A stretch of DNA of 64,000 nucleotides, taken from positions 128,997,338 through 129,061,337 of the forward strand of contig CM057000.1 in assembly GCA_029891345.1 (NCBI GenBank), in the 5' to 3' direction. Source of the DNA: Dryococelus australis. Lineage: Eukaryota > Arthropoda > Insecta > Phasmatodea > Phasmatidae. A program made the position numbers and the translations under genes. How positions within the stretch are numbered: position 1 is the stretch's first letter; every line of letters begins with the position of its first letter. Below are positions 48,783-60,464 of the stretch, one piece after another. The notes beneath the pieces were generated by a model, which saw only the letters and a program-made list of their open reading frames with translations, had not been told where the DNA came from and did not search any database.

Positions 48783-50707
48783 TGGCGCCGGCTAACAGCC
48801 AACGGCAGTACAGCCCATGACGGCGCTCACTTGTCACCTGTTCCGCACGTGCGCAAAGAGGCCGATAATTTTGAACTTTACTACAAATGTTAATTTCAGG
48901 GTAAAATGTGTTATTTGTCTTTACAGTGCTTAATGTCTTTAAATGTTTTAAAGTGTTTGTACTAATTTTAATTGTTTGGTTATGAATATTCAAAGTGTTT
49001 GTGGCACCGAGATTAAGAACACTTAATATTCTGGTATGAACACCATCACAAAGAGACATTTAAATAATATTGAAATTCATAAGAAAGTTATAGGAATGTA
49101 AAACAATATCTAATTTAATTTGTGCCATTTTATTTTCAATATAAAATGTTTCACTCGGCGTGCATAGCTCTTCCGCTTATGTGAACCCCATAGGCGGCCA
49201 TGGTAGGTCCGTACGACGCTTGTATCTGGACAGTCTGTCAAGGAGAGCTGGCGAGGTAAGACACTGTCACGTGCGCACTACAACTTTTGTTCACTGATTT
49301 AGGTTTCCATAGTCCATGTAGTTTACCAGTTATCATTGCTTGCGTACAGTACGTTTTTGGCAAACATTTTCCCCAACATTATGCATCCGCTTTACTAATT
49401 TCTTATGCCCTTGTAGCATTTTTAACTTAATCTAGGAGAAGGAGAAGAAAGATGTCCGAGAGGTCACGCGACCCGCACATTTTGAATCAGGTGCCATCTG
49501 CATATGTTTATGGCATTTCAGTCTAACTTCTGCATAATTGCTACATGCAATTTTAAGAGCTTTATTTTTATGTATGTATTTGAGGGTAATTTTCGTATTT
49601 GAATATTTTACGGCAACATCATGTATAACCACGTGGCAGACTGAAGCCAAGTCTTTGTATACGCCGTCATTGCGTTTTAAGAGCTTATTTGTATAACATT
49701 GTATGTGCAATAATTTATTTCAGGGTTCTATGTCAATCTTATTCAGGGTTCAACGTATTTTTCATGTAAATTGATGCTTTTTGTACTTGACCACACAGTC
49801 ACATTAATGTTTGATTTTACCGCCATCAGGCAAGTTACAAGCCTGTAACCACTACAATCGTAATGAGAATAATTTTCTCAGCAAGAATAACCTTTTGTCT
49901 GACTTTAATTTGCAGTTTCCACACAGAAATATTGCAATTTCACCTGCACCACGTGGTCCGCTACGAACTTCATCCAGCAGCATCTGCGCCACCTAAGCTT
50001 GTTTTTACACATGTGTGTGTGTATTGTGAATATTCATCTCGTGTCCCACCTTATTTCATGTATCATTCAAGGGTCTACATAATTGTGTAATTATTGTATG
50101 ATGCAATTATTCCCGTCCTAGCCGGCTCTGTGTATAGGCCGTCACCACACTACCAACGTGCTGGAGGACGAGCCCCGACAAGTTTGCATTAGTGATGCCG
50201 AGTAATCACGCGTGTTAATGTGTATTAAGGGTTTTCATTTGTAATTCACAGTATCCTGTCTTCAGGGAAAAACCGTCAGTCCACCCTAGCGGCTGTCGGC
50301 CCACTTCCCTTGTTAAGGCTGTGGTTTCACGCATCTCGGTGAGATCATCCATCTAGGCATGAAAATAAAATGGCACAAATTAAATTGATTATTATTTTAC
50401 ATTTCTATAATTTTATTATGAATTTTCATAATATTTTAGCATCTCTTTATGATGGCGTTCATACCGGAATATTAGTGTTCTTAATCTCAGTTTGAATATT
50501 ATAACCAAACAATTTAAAAATAGTAACAAACACTTGAACACATTTTAAAACATATTAAACCCTGCAAATACAATAGAACACATTTTACACTGAAAAATAA
50601 CATTTATATAAAAGTTCAAAATGATTGGCCTCTTTACGCACGTGCGGGACACATGCATGGTGAGCGCCGTCATGGGCTCTAGCGCCACTGGCTGTTAGCC
50701 GGCGTCA
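48783..50707. mobile_element. Long-TIR DNA element, complete copy (1.9 kb)
   Basis: The left arm (about 48783-49147) starts TGGCGCCGGCTAACAGCC. The right arm (about 50360-50707), read on the other strand, starts TGACGCCGGCTAACAGCC and runs parallel for about 350 bp with scattered differences. Together they could fold into a very long hairpin around a 1.2-kb core. There is no transposase. The core has a donor-like GCGAG/GTAAGA (about 49255), an acceptor-like CCCTTGTAG (about 49417) and a short frame beginning MSERSRDPHILNQVPSAYVY. It abuts the integrase end of the mag-like element on the left and a different gag on the right; no target duplication is visible. The superfamily is unknown. Confidence 0.85.
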
Positions 50708-50765
50708 TAAGTATGGTGAGTTTGTGATTGAGTGGGAATAGCTGAGCCACCGCCTCGCTTCACAG

Positions 50766-51260
50766 TTGACTGGGGAGGAGATTTTGGCTCCGCTCATTTC
50801 AGACTTCCATACAAGGTCCAGGGTTCGGAGGAGGAAGCTGAAATTTATATCCGCAGGAAGGCGCAGATGTATGTATGCATTTACCAGGAAGGTAACAAGG
50901 AGAGTTGCGCTCGTAACATTACACACACACTACGCCTCTCTCCGGAACCTCTTAATAACCCAGAAACTGCAGACAGTGGAAGACGTCGTCGAGCAGGTGA
51001 GGGAGGTTTAAAAGAATAACAGTGTGCAGGCACTGCTTGACAGGCCAGCACGCGCTCCCAAGATCGCCACCCCAACCCCTCTTCCCGAGCGACAAGCGGT
51101 TGATGGTCTGCTCCCTCCTCATATCCCCGTACCTCCCTGCTGCTGGCACTGCCCAGGGAGACATCTCAACCGAGGTTGCCCTACCTGGCAAGGGCATAGC
51201 AGGGAAGGAAATAATGTACGAACTCAAAGAGTGCAGAGCCTCGCTCCAACATTAAGAACC
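50766..51260 (+). pseudogene. Gag C-terminal fragment of a second LTR retrotransposon
   Basis: The first frame (50766-51011) ends SLRNLLITQKLQTVEDVVEQ, matching the 'LL..NLQTVEE.VE.V.E.E' end of some Gypsy gag capsids. The next frame (51024-51272) is Pro-rich and then has CCWHCPGRHLNRGCP, a zinc knuckle one residue short of the normal C..C....H....C. Two frames are needed, so it is broken. It differs from the mag-like gag at 46290. Confidence 0.6.
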
Positions 51261-51289
51261 TCGCCCAGGTAGGAAATGCAAAATCTGGG

Positions 51290-51499
51290 GTGCATGCAGG
51301 GCAACCACTTCAGACCAAACCCGGCCCCTTTAACAACACAAAATCAGACACTACACATGAGGACACACTACCTCTGGAGGCACCCCACATATTAGTGGGC
51401 ATTAATGGGTGTCCACGGTTAGTCTTACTGGATTCGGCGGCAACCGGAAACTTCATTAGTAGTGACCTGTTGGCAACCAACCAGAAGCCTGACGCATAA
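51290..51499 (+). pseudogene. Retropepsin fragment of the second retrotransposon
   Basis: The frame includes HILVGINGCPRLVLLDSAAT followed by GNFISSDLL. This is the flap-and-active-site pattern of a Gypsy aspartic protease ('..ING...ALLDSGAT.NFIS..'), with the usual D-S/T-G changed to D-S-A, so the catalytic triad is altered. A stop follows after nine codons, and the LTR-like copy B begins about 45 bp later; no reverse transcriptase is attached. Confidence 0.65.
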
Positions 51500-51544
51500 C
51501 ACTTTTTGCACTTGGAGAAAGCACACAACGCACAAACAACTACG

Positions 51545-52830
51545 CCCCTTTTTAGATGGCTACTCTTTAAGGGGCTAGTCACGCCTAAGGAAAAACGGTA
51601 ATGGAGGCAGGACATCTCACCCAACCTTACCACATGTTCCTTGCTTTTACCGTACTCCAATACTCTACCAAAAGTAGTAACATTGAGGCTCCTCTCTGAA
51701 GAAGTGCTCCTACTACTTTGCCGCTCTCACTAAACACACAGAGCATGTTTTGAATTTTGCGCCACTGTGGGGACGCGAGTCGCATGCCAGAAAGTGGCGG
51801 CCTCCCCGAGAGTACAAGGACAAGATGCGTCAACGCCTCACGCCAAGCACCACCACCGGTAAGGAGCTATGGTTCATGTATGATGAACAAGCTCTCCACC
51901 CTCCAGATGCGGGGCCAATTTCCCTGCTCTCCTCCGAGCGCCGAGAAGCTGAAAAATTTACTATAAAAGGCACCCCATCCTAGGCCTCAGAATTGATTGC
52001 TTGCTGCACCGTCTGGCTGTGAGAACTGACAGTGTTAGCTCGCCCGCGCCGGTGGCTGCCAAAGGCCCAGTGGACTACAACGTAGACGGCTTCGGAGAAG
52101 CGCCATCGCCCTGAAGGTCTGCAACCTCTTCAGCCTCCTCCAGCAACCTCCCGGACGGCCGACACCAACCAGAGGCCTTCAACCTCTTCAGGCGCCTCCA
52201 TCCAGCAGCACCAGTGTCATCCGACACAAGAGACTCCCACCACGTTGTCCTAATCACTACCTCAATACCTCACCTTGTCCAAACCAGGTATTGCAGGTCA
52301 CGACAATGTGTCCCTTCTGGACACCCCTTTTAAGACCCTAGCCAGGCTACTTCCTCACCAATTGGGTGAGGGACACCCTTATTGAATACATGTCTAGGTC
52401 CCTTATGGAAATCCCCCCCCCCCCCCCCCCAAGGTTAGGAAGAATTATGGATTAAAATTTCTTTAAATTAATTTACTATTGAAACATTACAATAATGCGC
52501 TTTACGTACTTCTACCAGGTTGCCTTCACCTGGCTTTTTATATAAGCTTCCACAAGAGTAAAATATTTTATTAAATATTTTTATTTTACATAGAAGAGTG
52601 CAGCCCACATGCTTGTAACATTGCTCTTTTTTAATACGTTCTGTAGTAAAACATATTGATATTCCAAATCAATTTGATGACTTTATTCAGAGTTTTGGAA
52701 CCTGTTTGTCCCTTTGATTGTTATGTTTTGAATTCAGTTAGCTTGTGTTTCATGTAAGATAATGCCGGCAATGTGTATTTCGCCAAAACGGCAGACACAC
52801 ACAACAATCTAGCAGTATTCCAAATTTGCC
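51545..52830 (+). mobile_element. LTR-like repeat, copy B
   Basis: This is homologous to copy A at 42870-44115 but strongly diverged. It contains a TATAAAA box (51962-51968) and the shared AGGTTGCCTTCACCTGGC, and a C18 run (52413-52430) has grown where copy A reads only CCTCCC. It is followed by a leader and the small ORF at 53086, repeating the order in copy A. It follows directly on the protease fragment of the second retroelement. Confidence 0.55.
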
Positions 52831-53085
52831 CAAGGTAATGCAAACTGTATGGCAGTGGCTAATCTTCAGGGGAGCCCTTCACTAGGAACTCACTACACTT
52901 AAAGGTTTGACTATCCATGTGCAGTCCCAGCTCTATAATTCTGTCCTGGCTAGTGAATAGCTGGACTGGAGCTATACGAGTATCATACCGGATCCAGTTG
53001 TCCTCTTAGGAGTACACAATAGGGCCGCTTTCATACTCAGCTTTGTCTTGTGTGATTTTCACAACTGTTCTTTTAATTTGGCCTT

Positions 53086-53349
53086 ATGCCACGAACCCAT
53101 AGGAGTGGGCAAAAGTTACATCTAAAGCAATCATTAAGAAATTTAGAAAGTGATATAAATAATTTAATTCTCAAGACACAAGAAGGTGATTTTCTTTTTA
53201 AGCTGCCTACTAGAGAAGTAGGCAGAATACCTCTAGAACATTTATTAATTGTTGTTCTTAATACCAAATTATTGGGGTACGACCCCCTTCCCCTCCCAGA
53301 ACCTTACACTAACACTTCTCACATACCACAAGAGTCTGCGAGCAGCTAG
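53086..53349 (+). pseudogene. Small ORF, gag-position, family member B
   Basis: Eighty-seven codons starting MPRTHRSGQKLHLKQSLRNL, with a VGRIPLEHLLIVVLNTKLLG core and a Pro/Thr/Ser-rich end. It pairs with the ORF at 44474-44749. Conserved residues cluster in the N-terminal basic decamer and the GR..LE.LLIV segment, while surrounding DNA differs freely, which suggests the ORF was under selection before the copies decayed. The product is unknown. It could be the first exon-like part of a longer gag whose remains continue downstream in other frames. Confidence 0.5.
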
Positions 53350-55480
53350 AGCCCTCTTCCACTGCAACCAGATTTGTCTGCTGTTCCACAGACGGCCGCC
53401 CCAGCAAGCCAGGAGGAGGAGAAGAGGAAGGGTCCGCTTCCTCGTGAACAGCAGGTTAAGTGGACCCATTACTGTGTGTGCCAACACGTAAGCCTACACA
53501 TCCCACATTGTACACCGGCGTCCAGCCACAACGAGAGTAGTGCCTTGTTGGTATGGTTCCCGTGACACTGGCTATCACGTTCTATTTGGAGGCCACTATT
53601 GTCACCTGTACACGTACTGTTTCAAGCTGAATTTTCTAAGTAAAATTAAATCTAGGGGTTACAACCCCCCAAGTTGTCCCTCAAACCAGAATGCTTACGA
53701 GCCACACAACCTTCAACAAGAAAACCCAGGGTGAAGGGAAGAACCCCCCCACCTTCTGAGCTAGCCAGGGACTTGTGAGCGCCCCTTTAAGACATTAGGG
53801 TTGTAATTTCGGATTTTGCTTGTACTGTGTGATATCCCCACATAATCGGGCACTGAGGTTAAGGCCCTCATTAACCGCTCATACTAAGTTCGCCACATGA
53901 CCAACCCTTTAGGTGTATTTGATATAACGTCATTACACTCGGTGGCTTAAAATACTTCAAGGCTAATCTACTACCACCAGCCTTTAGTTGTCCTAATAGC
54001 CCAGCCAAATGCGCGCTGACTCTCCCACGCCCTCGCAGCCTTACGGTGCATGCGTGCTGGATTTCCCTCCCTCTTCTCAGCCATTTCAACCGTCATTCAG
54101 GCATCATCATATCCTGCGAGAAGTATACTATCGTCGAGGTTGACGAACCTCGGCATTCAACCAAGACGGGGTTTGTGCACAAGCCCTTGTCCTTGGTAAC
54201 CGTTTCGTCGGTCGCTGACATCTGCAAGGATCTGGCCAACGGGGAGAAAATGACATTGAACGTGTCATGGTCTAACTTGTTCTTCCTTCTATGCAGGAGA
54301 AGGAATGCTTCCAGGAACCAGATCTCTATGTGGCCAACTTCCCATTATCGCCGGGGTTGATTCCACCTATGCCGCCACCTGAGGGCGTAGGAACTTCCGA
54401 AGGCCTGGAGGACAATGCCACAGCTGTAACGCCCCTGTCTTCTCCAACAGCAGAGGGGCAGTTGTCGAGGGACGCCGGGGCCACTGCTCCACTGGGGGCC
54501 ATATCTGTGGTCACGGATCAATGGTCCCCCAGTCATCAGCCTCGCCAACCAATACGGACAGAGACGGCTCCTCTTACCATAGTCGTCCAAGCTGAGGTAC
54601 ATGTCACACTCTCACCTTCGATCATCACGTCTTCTCCCAGGGACATAACCTCAATACTTTGAGCCAAAGAGGGAGGCGAGTAAGTCTTCAGGAAGCTCCC
54701 TACTATGGCCGAACCAGCCTTGATACCTGAGGGTATCTGAACACACACCAGGTCTCGACAGCTTCTGAGCATCAAGCCAAGCCAGAGTAACTTCGAGGTC
54801 AGGCACTCAGCAGAAAGTCTGCCCTCAACCACCAGGGCTACCAATACAGTAAGCCCATCAAAGCTCGGCTAACCACCAGCAAACTTCGTCGACACGGCAG
54901 GGGCCGCAGCCGCTGAACCAGCGCTAGACGTCTAGACAACAATGCCTCCTCCTTAGGAAGGAGTCCCCAGCAGCTCCCAGGTGTGCAACGACCTCATTTG
55001 GTCCCTGGCAGGATAGCAGTTGCCAAATCCAGAGCCCTGAGAAGAGAAGTACTGGCACGTACCAGATGCATTCTCCATTCGCCAGGATACTTCCAAGAAC
55101 CCACATGGAGGCTCGCTCCCGGATGGCTGTGGCCAGTATCGAAGTACCAGCCACCCAAGAAGAGGTGCCATCCATAGAAAAGGGGGCCACAAAAGCAACA
55201 CCACAACAAATAAGGACCCAGTGCGTGAGTACTCAACAAACTTTTGTACATAAATCAGCAGGTTGCGCGAGTGTCCCTGCGCAGCAGACAACAGAACTAA
55301 CATTTTACCAGCGAATTAATGCTAGCAAGTCAATAACCTACTGCTGCATAGGAAAGGGGAAGAACGGTGTACCAAACACCCCTCTTCAAACATGTTTGGG
55401 ACTAACACACCAACACAAGTGTCAAACCGAGGAACACACACCTGTGAGGGACCCGAGCGCTCCTACATAAGTGTCGACCC
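53350..55480 (+). pseudogene. Probable retroelement coding remnants, unassigned
   Basis: GC-richer sequence with several plus-strand open stretches: 53374-53565, 54046-54360 (with SCEKYTIVEVDEPRHSTKTG), 54291-54662 (Pro/Ser-rich) and 55066-55470. They overlap in different frames and show no recognised domain, but composition and position after the small ORF suggest the broken continuation of the same element. I cannot assign a protease, reverse transcriptase or integrase here. Confidence 0.3.
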
Positions 55481-56239
55481 AGTGTAGTTACTGGCGAAAG
55501 CACCAATGATAGTGACATTGTAAGTGCCAAGCCATCTAGCCTTCCAGACATCAGTAGGCCCGTGCCTACAGACTGAACCCAATGTCTGTCGGATGTTATA
55601 AAAAAAAAAGTATATTGTAACCATGTACTAGTGAAGAGTAGTAATGCAAGATCATTCCTGTTAGCAAGTTGGGTAAACATCAGCATAGTATAGCACTGGT
55701 AGGGCAAACTAAAAGCCATTAGTATAGTAGACCAATTGAGTAGGGTATAAATAATCTATGTGTCAATCAGGGTGAAGTGTCAGGTTACATCTAAAGAAGA
55801 CCCAGCATCGTTGCTTTACAAATACAAAAGTTGCTTTTCTTTTACGCTGAACCCGTAAAAAACAATTCTTGAGTTTGCATAAGAACGTATGGCACACTCG
55901 TTAAAGGAAATGGAAATAATTTAATTTTACCAAAAGCGTGCTATAATGAGGCCGCAAAAAGAAATAGTAAACGAGAATTGTTAAAGTCTCCCAGAGTGAG
56001 ATCCCTTCATGGAAATACTATAATTATTGTTTTATCTTTGAATAGCTTAGATATAAAACACTAAGGTGTAAGAATTCAACCTCGGGGCTGTTTTAAAGAA
56101 AGACTATGAACAAGGAAAATAAATTCTGAAACCATTTCCAGTGTACCATAGGTTAAGTATAAACTAATCTATCCATGTAAAATCTCATAACAGTTAAGGT
56201 CTGTCTGTTAGTATAAGATTTTAGATATGCTCTGTTGTT

Positions 56240-56640
56240 AAATCAAAGGAATGAAAAATTAAAGCGAGCTCCCTTCGGGGCAGCAGCTCGACTCCCTTCT
56301 CCCATCTCTCTTCTACTCCTTTGAGTCTTTCTTCCGTCGGAGCAGCAGCTCAACCTCGCCCCTTCCCTTGGGTCTTGCTCCCTGTTCGGCAGCGGCTCAC
56401 CTCCGCCCCGAGTCCTGCTCCCTTCTGGGCAGTGACTCAATTTTTCCCCCCTTTTGCCCCGACACCAGCAATCAACGCCAAAGCAGCCCGGTCATCACTT
56501 GACTCGCCGTGCGAAGAAGCGACAGCAGCCAGCAGAACCCCGAGCAACCCAGTACCTGCCTCTCCGGGAGTATACTACGGATCTGGAGACGCCGCACCTC
56601 AGTTCCCCAGTGCTAGTATTGCCTGAGTAGGCTTAATTTC
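56240..56640 (+). repeat. GC-rich block with four diverged ~50-bp repeats
   Basis: Phrases of the type 'CTTCGGGGCAGCAGCTCGAC' recur near 56272, 56332, 56384 and 56433 (spacing 60, 52 and 49). The block stands out in composition from the AT-rich flanks. It may be a retroelement leader or LTR piece; the ORFs on both strands here look like consequences of the repeat. Confidence 0.5.
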
Positions 56641-58957
56641 ACAAAGCAAGTTTTTCACGGCTTCGCGCCAATTTACCATTTAGCCCATGCCAGCGGACCA
56701 AGCCGACCAAAATGTGTGTAAAGTGTGTCCCTAGAGGAGAGAGTAGCTTTATACAGCAAGTAAAGCAACGTTGATGAGGGATCTCGTATGTTTTATTTCG
56801 CCAGGCCTTCGGGCACTTCAGGGTACGGGCCTTAAAAATCCTGCCAAAAGTGTCATTATTCTTGTCTAGTGTCTTGTGTGTGTAATCAATCTCCATACGT
56901 GCTATGGTAAATCAGTTCATTTAAGACATGTAGGCCAGCCTGAAATAGGCCTATCGTTTAGTAAACATTACAGTTAACATTTAATATTTAATACGAGGGG
57001 TCCAACAGCCACGACTGAAGACTACGTCCGGGTGATTGACCCATGATCCAGAGATCTTCAAGAGTCAGCAGCTTTACCACAACACTGACATCGTGCTGAT
57101 GATGTCTGGTGCCTATCGGGTAACAGTATTTTCCACAACATTCCTAATCTCAACTTACATCGCCCTTCAAAATCACCTTTCACCCTCCATCGCCCCACCA
57201 CATGGTATCAAACTACTTGTCCACGAAAAACATTAATGACTTCAAAAAGGTTACATACCTGAGCTGCATGTTAGTGGTTAGTGGACAGCCTGAAAATCAC
57301 CCTCCCACTCTACCTCTAACCTTTATTTGTTTTGTTTCTGTCAAGAGTAAAGGCTGACTGCACCATCCTAGTTGCAGAGATGCACTCATCAGCAGGAGGT
57401 AAACAAAGTAAATTATTACAAACCTGTTTATAGTAATTTCCAGTCCTCAATTTTTCTCCTGAATCTCTAAATCCATGTAAGGCCTAAACCTTCCCTTCTA
57501 TGAAAAAATATGCAGATGGTACATACACAAATATGGTATCCTTCGCTGCAATATGTCTTGCAAAAATATTTTTTTAATAGTACATAATTTACAATGAAAC
57601 ACTTATTACACTTCTCCAGGGACCAGGACAAAAAGTTGCGAAATTTATGCTTTTAGCATTACCTGGTAATGGTGTAGAGTAAATAGGTGTAAAACACAAA
57701 GTGCAAATTCATAGGGTGTGAAAAGGGGTTCTACTCTGTTCACTTTAACGTCACAAAATCAGTAAATTTTAAAAAATTACTGCAAAATGTTATGCTTGGC
57801 AGATAAATATACGTTACTGCAGAACTTAGGAGAGAGCTTTACACAGCACATATAACTCTAAACTTTCCAACAACATTTGTTACAGTTACTGCTAGCGACT
57901 CAAGGGTTCCATAATGCACGTTAGCATGTAGGTATCAGATAAAGCAAAATTACGAGCCAGCATATACCATCTGCTTGCAGGTGTCGACAGTCTAGAGCAC
58001 TACAGCTGTAACATGGCAAATCTCTCACCTTTTATAATGTGGTAAATTCCAGTACTGAATAATTTGCCAAGTTCTTCATGTGTTTCGGCAGAAAAAAAAA
58101 ATTGAAAATATCATAAGCTTATGTATACAAGCAGTAGGTGGTGAAACACAAAACTTTGCATTTCAAGTTTCTCACACATAATTGCAGAGCAGTAATAAAA
58201 TTTCTATTTCAGACAATAAGTTGAACTTAATTTAATACAATATCCCATTTTTTTATACAGTTGGATGAGGTGATGTGTAAGCAGTGGGAGCTCAGGAATA
58301 CTGCCGGCCTCCACCAACAGTATAGTTCATTCAATTTTCTATTCACCTCGTACAAGGGTTTTTCCTTCACAGTCACCCAACTTGGCACCAACTATTTTCA
58401 CTCCCACTGTCAAGACAGCCCTGTATTCCTACTCCTTGTATGCTGTTGGCTGTATGCTGGGACAATTCTGACCAACATGATCTAAATATGAGTACACAGA
58501 AGAAATATAATCATTTTTTTATCCTACAGTTATTTCAATAATGACGGCACACAAGATCACACAGACATTTTGCACATTACGTTAAAAACTCCATCTTTTC
58601 TTCCACACATGTCTGTGTCCAAGAGCTATTACACTAAGATTTTACATTGAATTGAAGGATGTTCAAATTATTTTAAAGCTACATAGAATATCTACGACAT
58701 TCCCTACAGCAGCATGGTTTCATTAAAGCCCATCTTTTACAATTGTTCTGCCAAATTGTTTTAAACAACTGTTACAATTGTAATTGCTGTTTTAGAAATG
58801 AAACATCGCACAAGAGCAAAAGAAAATAACCCAAAATTAATTGTGAAATATAAACATCTGCACACACAGTTGAGAACTTCAAATTTTGTTACTTGAATTT
58901 AATTTTAATAAACTGATGAATGGAACAAAAGGGTAAAAGAACCTAATCTTTGCTTAC
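56641..58957. other. No gene seen
   Basis: Intron 2 sequence between the nest and exon 2; ordinary AT-rich DNA. The ORFs at 57036-57236 and 58261-58485 have no recognisable content. Confidence 0.45.
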
Positions 58958-59142
58958 CTTGAGAAAGCTGCGAGAAAGACTGGTTACGGGGCAACGATTC
59001 CAGAGAGCCTCGCACAATCACTTTCTCACCTACATTGCATATCCCATTGGCCATGTCATCACCATCGACAATCACTTTTGAGTAGTCTAGACCATCCTGC
59101 AGTCGCAGGATCCCCACTCCCATGTACATGTCCAGTGCTTTG
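58958..59142 (-). CDS. NKCC: NKCC exon 2 of 8 in window
   Basis: This 185-nt exon completes the His codon of the previous exon and encodes 61 full residues. It begins K-A-L-D-M and contains GVGILRLQDGLDYSKV, the counterpart of the family's 'GV..IRL..GLD.S' segment. It continues through an acidic VDGDD stretch and ends SFSQLSQ. The acceptor is GACAG and the donor AAG/GTAAGC. One base is left for the next codon and pairs with the two leading bases of exon 3 to give Ala. The serine-rich end starts the low-complexity linker that splits the SLC12 C-terminal domain in two. Confidence 0.94.
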
Positions 59143-60464
59143 CTGTCGTAACAAATACACAAGCTTGTAATAATTTTGTAAAGGTGTTTAAACACACAGT
59201 CCATAGTATATTTGTACAACACAGTAAATGCAGTGCCAAACTTGAGCCAATAAAAAAATCATCCTTTCAGCAGGTCCTCAATGACCATATCGAAACTACT
59301 ATAAATGAAGATAAGCAAACTACTTTCTTCAGATGTGTGGACGTAATTAAAAAATGAAGTTTAAATTCAGTAATTTGCAGTAATACTATATGTACATCCT
59401 TGCAAGGAAGTACGTAGTTAGTAATAAACTATATGTACGAGTCAACACTCTTAACATTCTGAAACAGCAGCCAACAAGCATTTAACTATTTTGCAGAACC
59501 AAATGAACTGCTATGTATATTTTTAAAAAATATAACCATTTTACAGCCATGATTGCTGATAGTTTTATTTCAACGGTTCACAAATATTTTGTTGTAACCT
59601 TATGTGTCACAGCCTGTTGGATAAATGTTAACTATAGATGCATTAGAAATTATAATATAAAATTAGTACTTTCCACAAACAATGCATTACTTACAGATTG
59701 ATTTTTGAGAGTCTTGAATCGAAAAATTATATAACATTGGTGGCAGTAATCAACACAATTTGAAATGCATGATTTTCCAAGTTGCTTTCGTCAACATGAG
59801 CACCCTGGACAGCTTTTCTAGCAAATGCAGTTTTTTAATTTATTTCAACTACCGTACTGGCACAGACTCGTTTATTTTTACCAGGCAACTCGGTTGTACC
59901 GAGAAAAAACTGTAGTACCAAACTCTCAAGTGAGCTCTCCACCAAAATCTTCACAGCCCCAAAGGCAAAATTGTGTTAACTTTACACAGTATTTTTAGTA
60001 GACTAAAGATAGAAATTACATTTTTTAGTCTGAAATGTGTTTTCTGAAGCTCTTGCAGTTTACTGACAAAGGAATCAAAGCATTAGCAATACAAGTTTCT
60101 GGAAATTTTATAAAGTGCACACATCATATAAGATGCTTTACGTATGACAAGCAGAAATTATCTATTTTTCACACAGCAGCTTAAACGTGTCATATGATCA
60201 AGTCTTTGGCAAGAAGGCTCCCATGAAATCTCTAATAACTAGAGATTGTAGTGTGTTATTTCTAACATCTGTAACAACAGAAGTTTGTTTATAAAATGCT
60301 GCAGGGATCACGGAAACTGAACTAAGCAGACTACTGCTGGTTTACACTGCTCACTATGTAATAGGTACATATACTCCAGAAAGAGGGTACAGTATTTATT
60401 ATTTCAATGTAAATATTTGATGCGCGATGCATTTCTTCACATTTACAATGCGCACTCTACTCAC

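Larger units (their letters stand above)
42044..58957 (-). other. NKCC intron 2 in window (16.9 kb transposon nest)
   Basis: The largest intron seen here. From about 42870 to 55480 it is almost wholly retroelement and DNA-element sequence, mostly on the plus strand, opposite to the host gene. 56640-58957 shows no recognisable gene or repeat. Confidence 0.85.

Noticed and set aside
31138-49996. Matching ORFs at 31138-31350 and 49811-49996 in the two long-TIR copies
   Set aside because: They begin at a TTG, not an ATG, and most differences between the copies change amino acids, so similarity comes from DNA homology and not from protein constraint.
48783-50707. Long-TIR element as an LTR retrotransposon
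   Set aside because: The two ends are inverted, not direct, and there is no TG...CA end, primer-binding site or coding domain.
54924-55303. Overlapping ORFs on both strands at about 55 kb
   Set aside because: The GC-rich stretch lacks stops; none of the frames shows a recognisable domain, so only a low-confidence remnant is listed.
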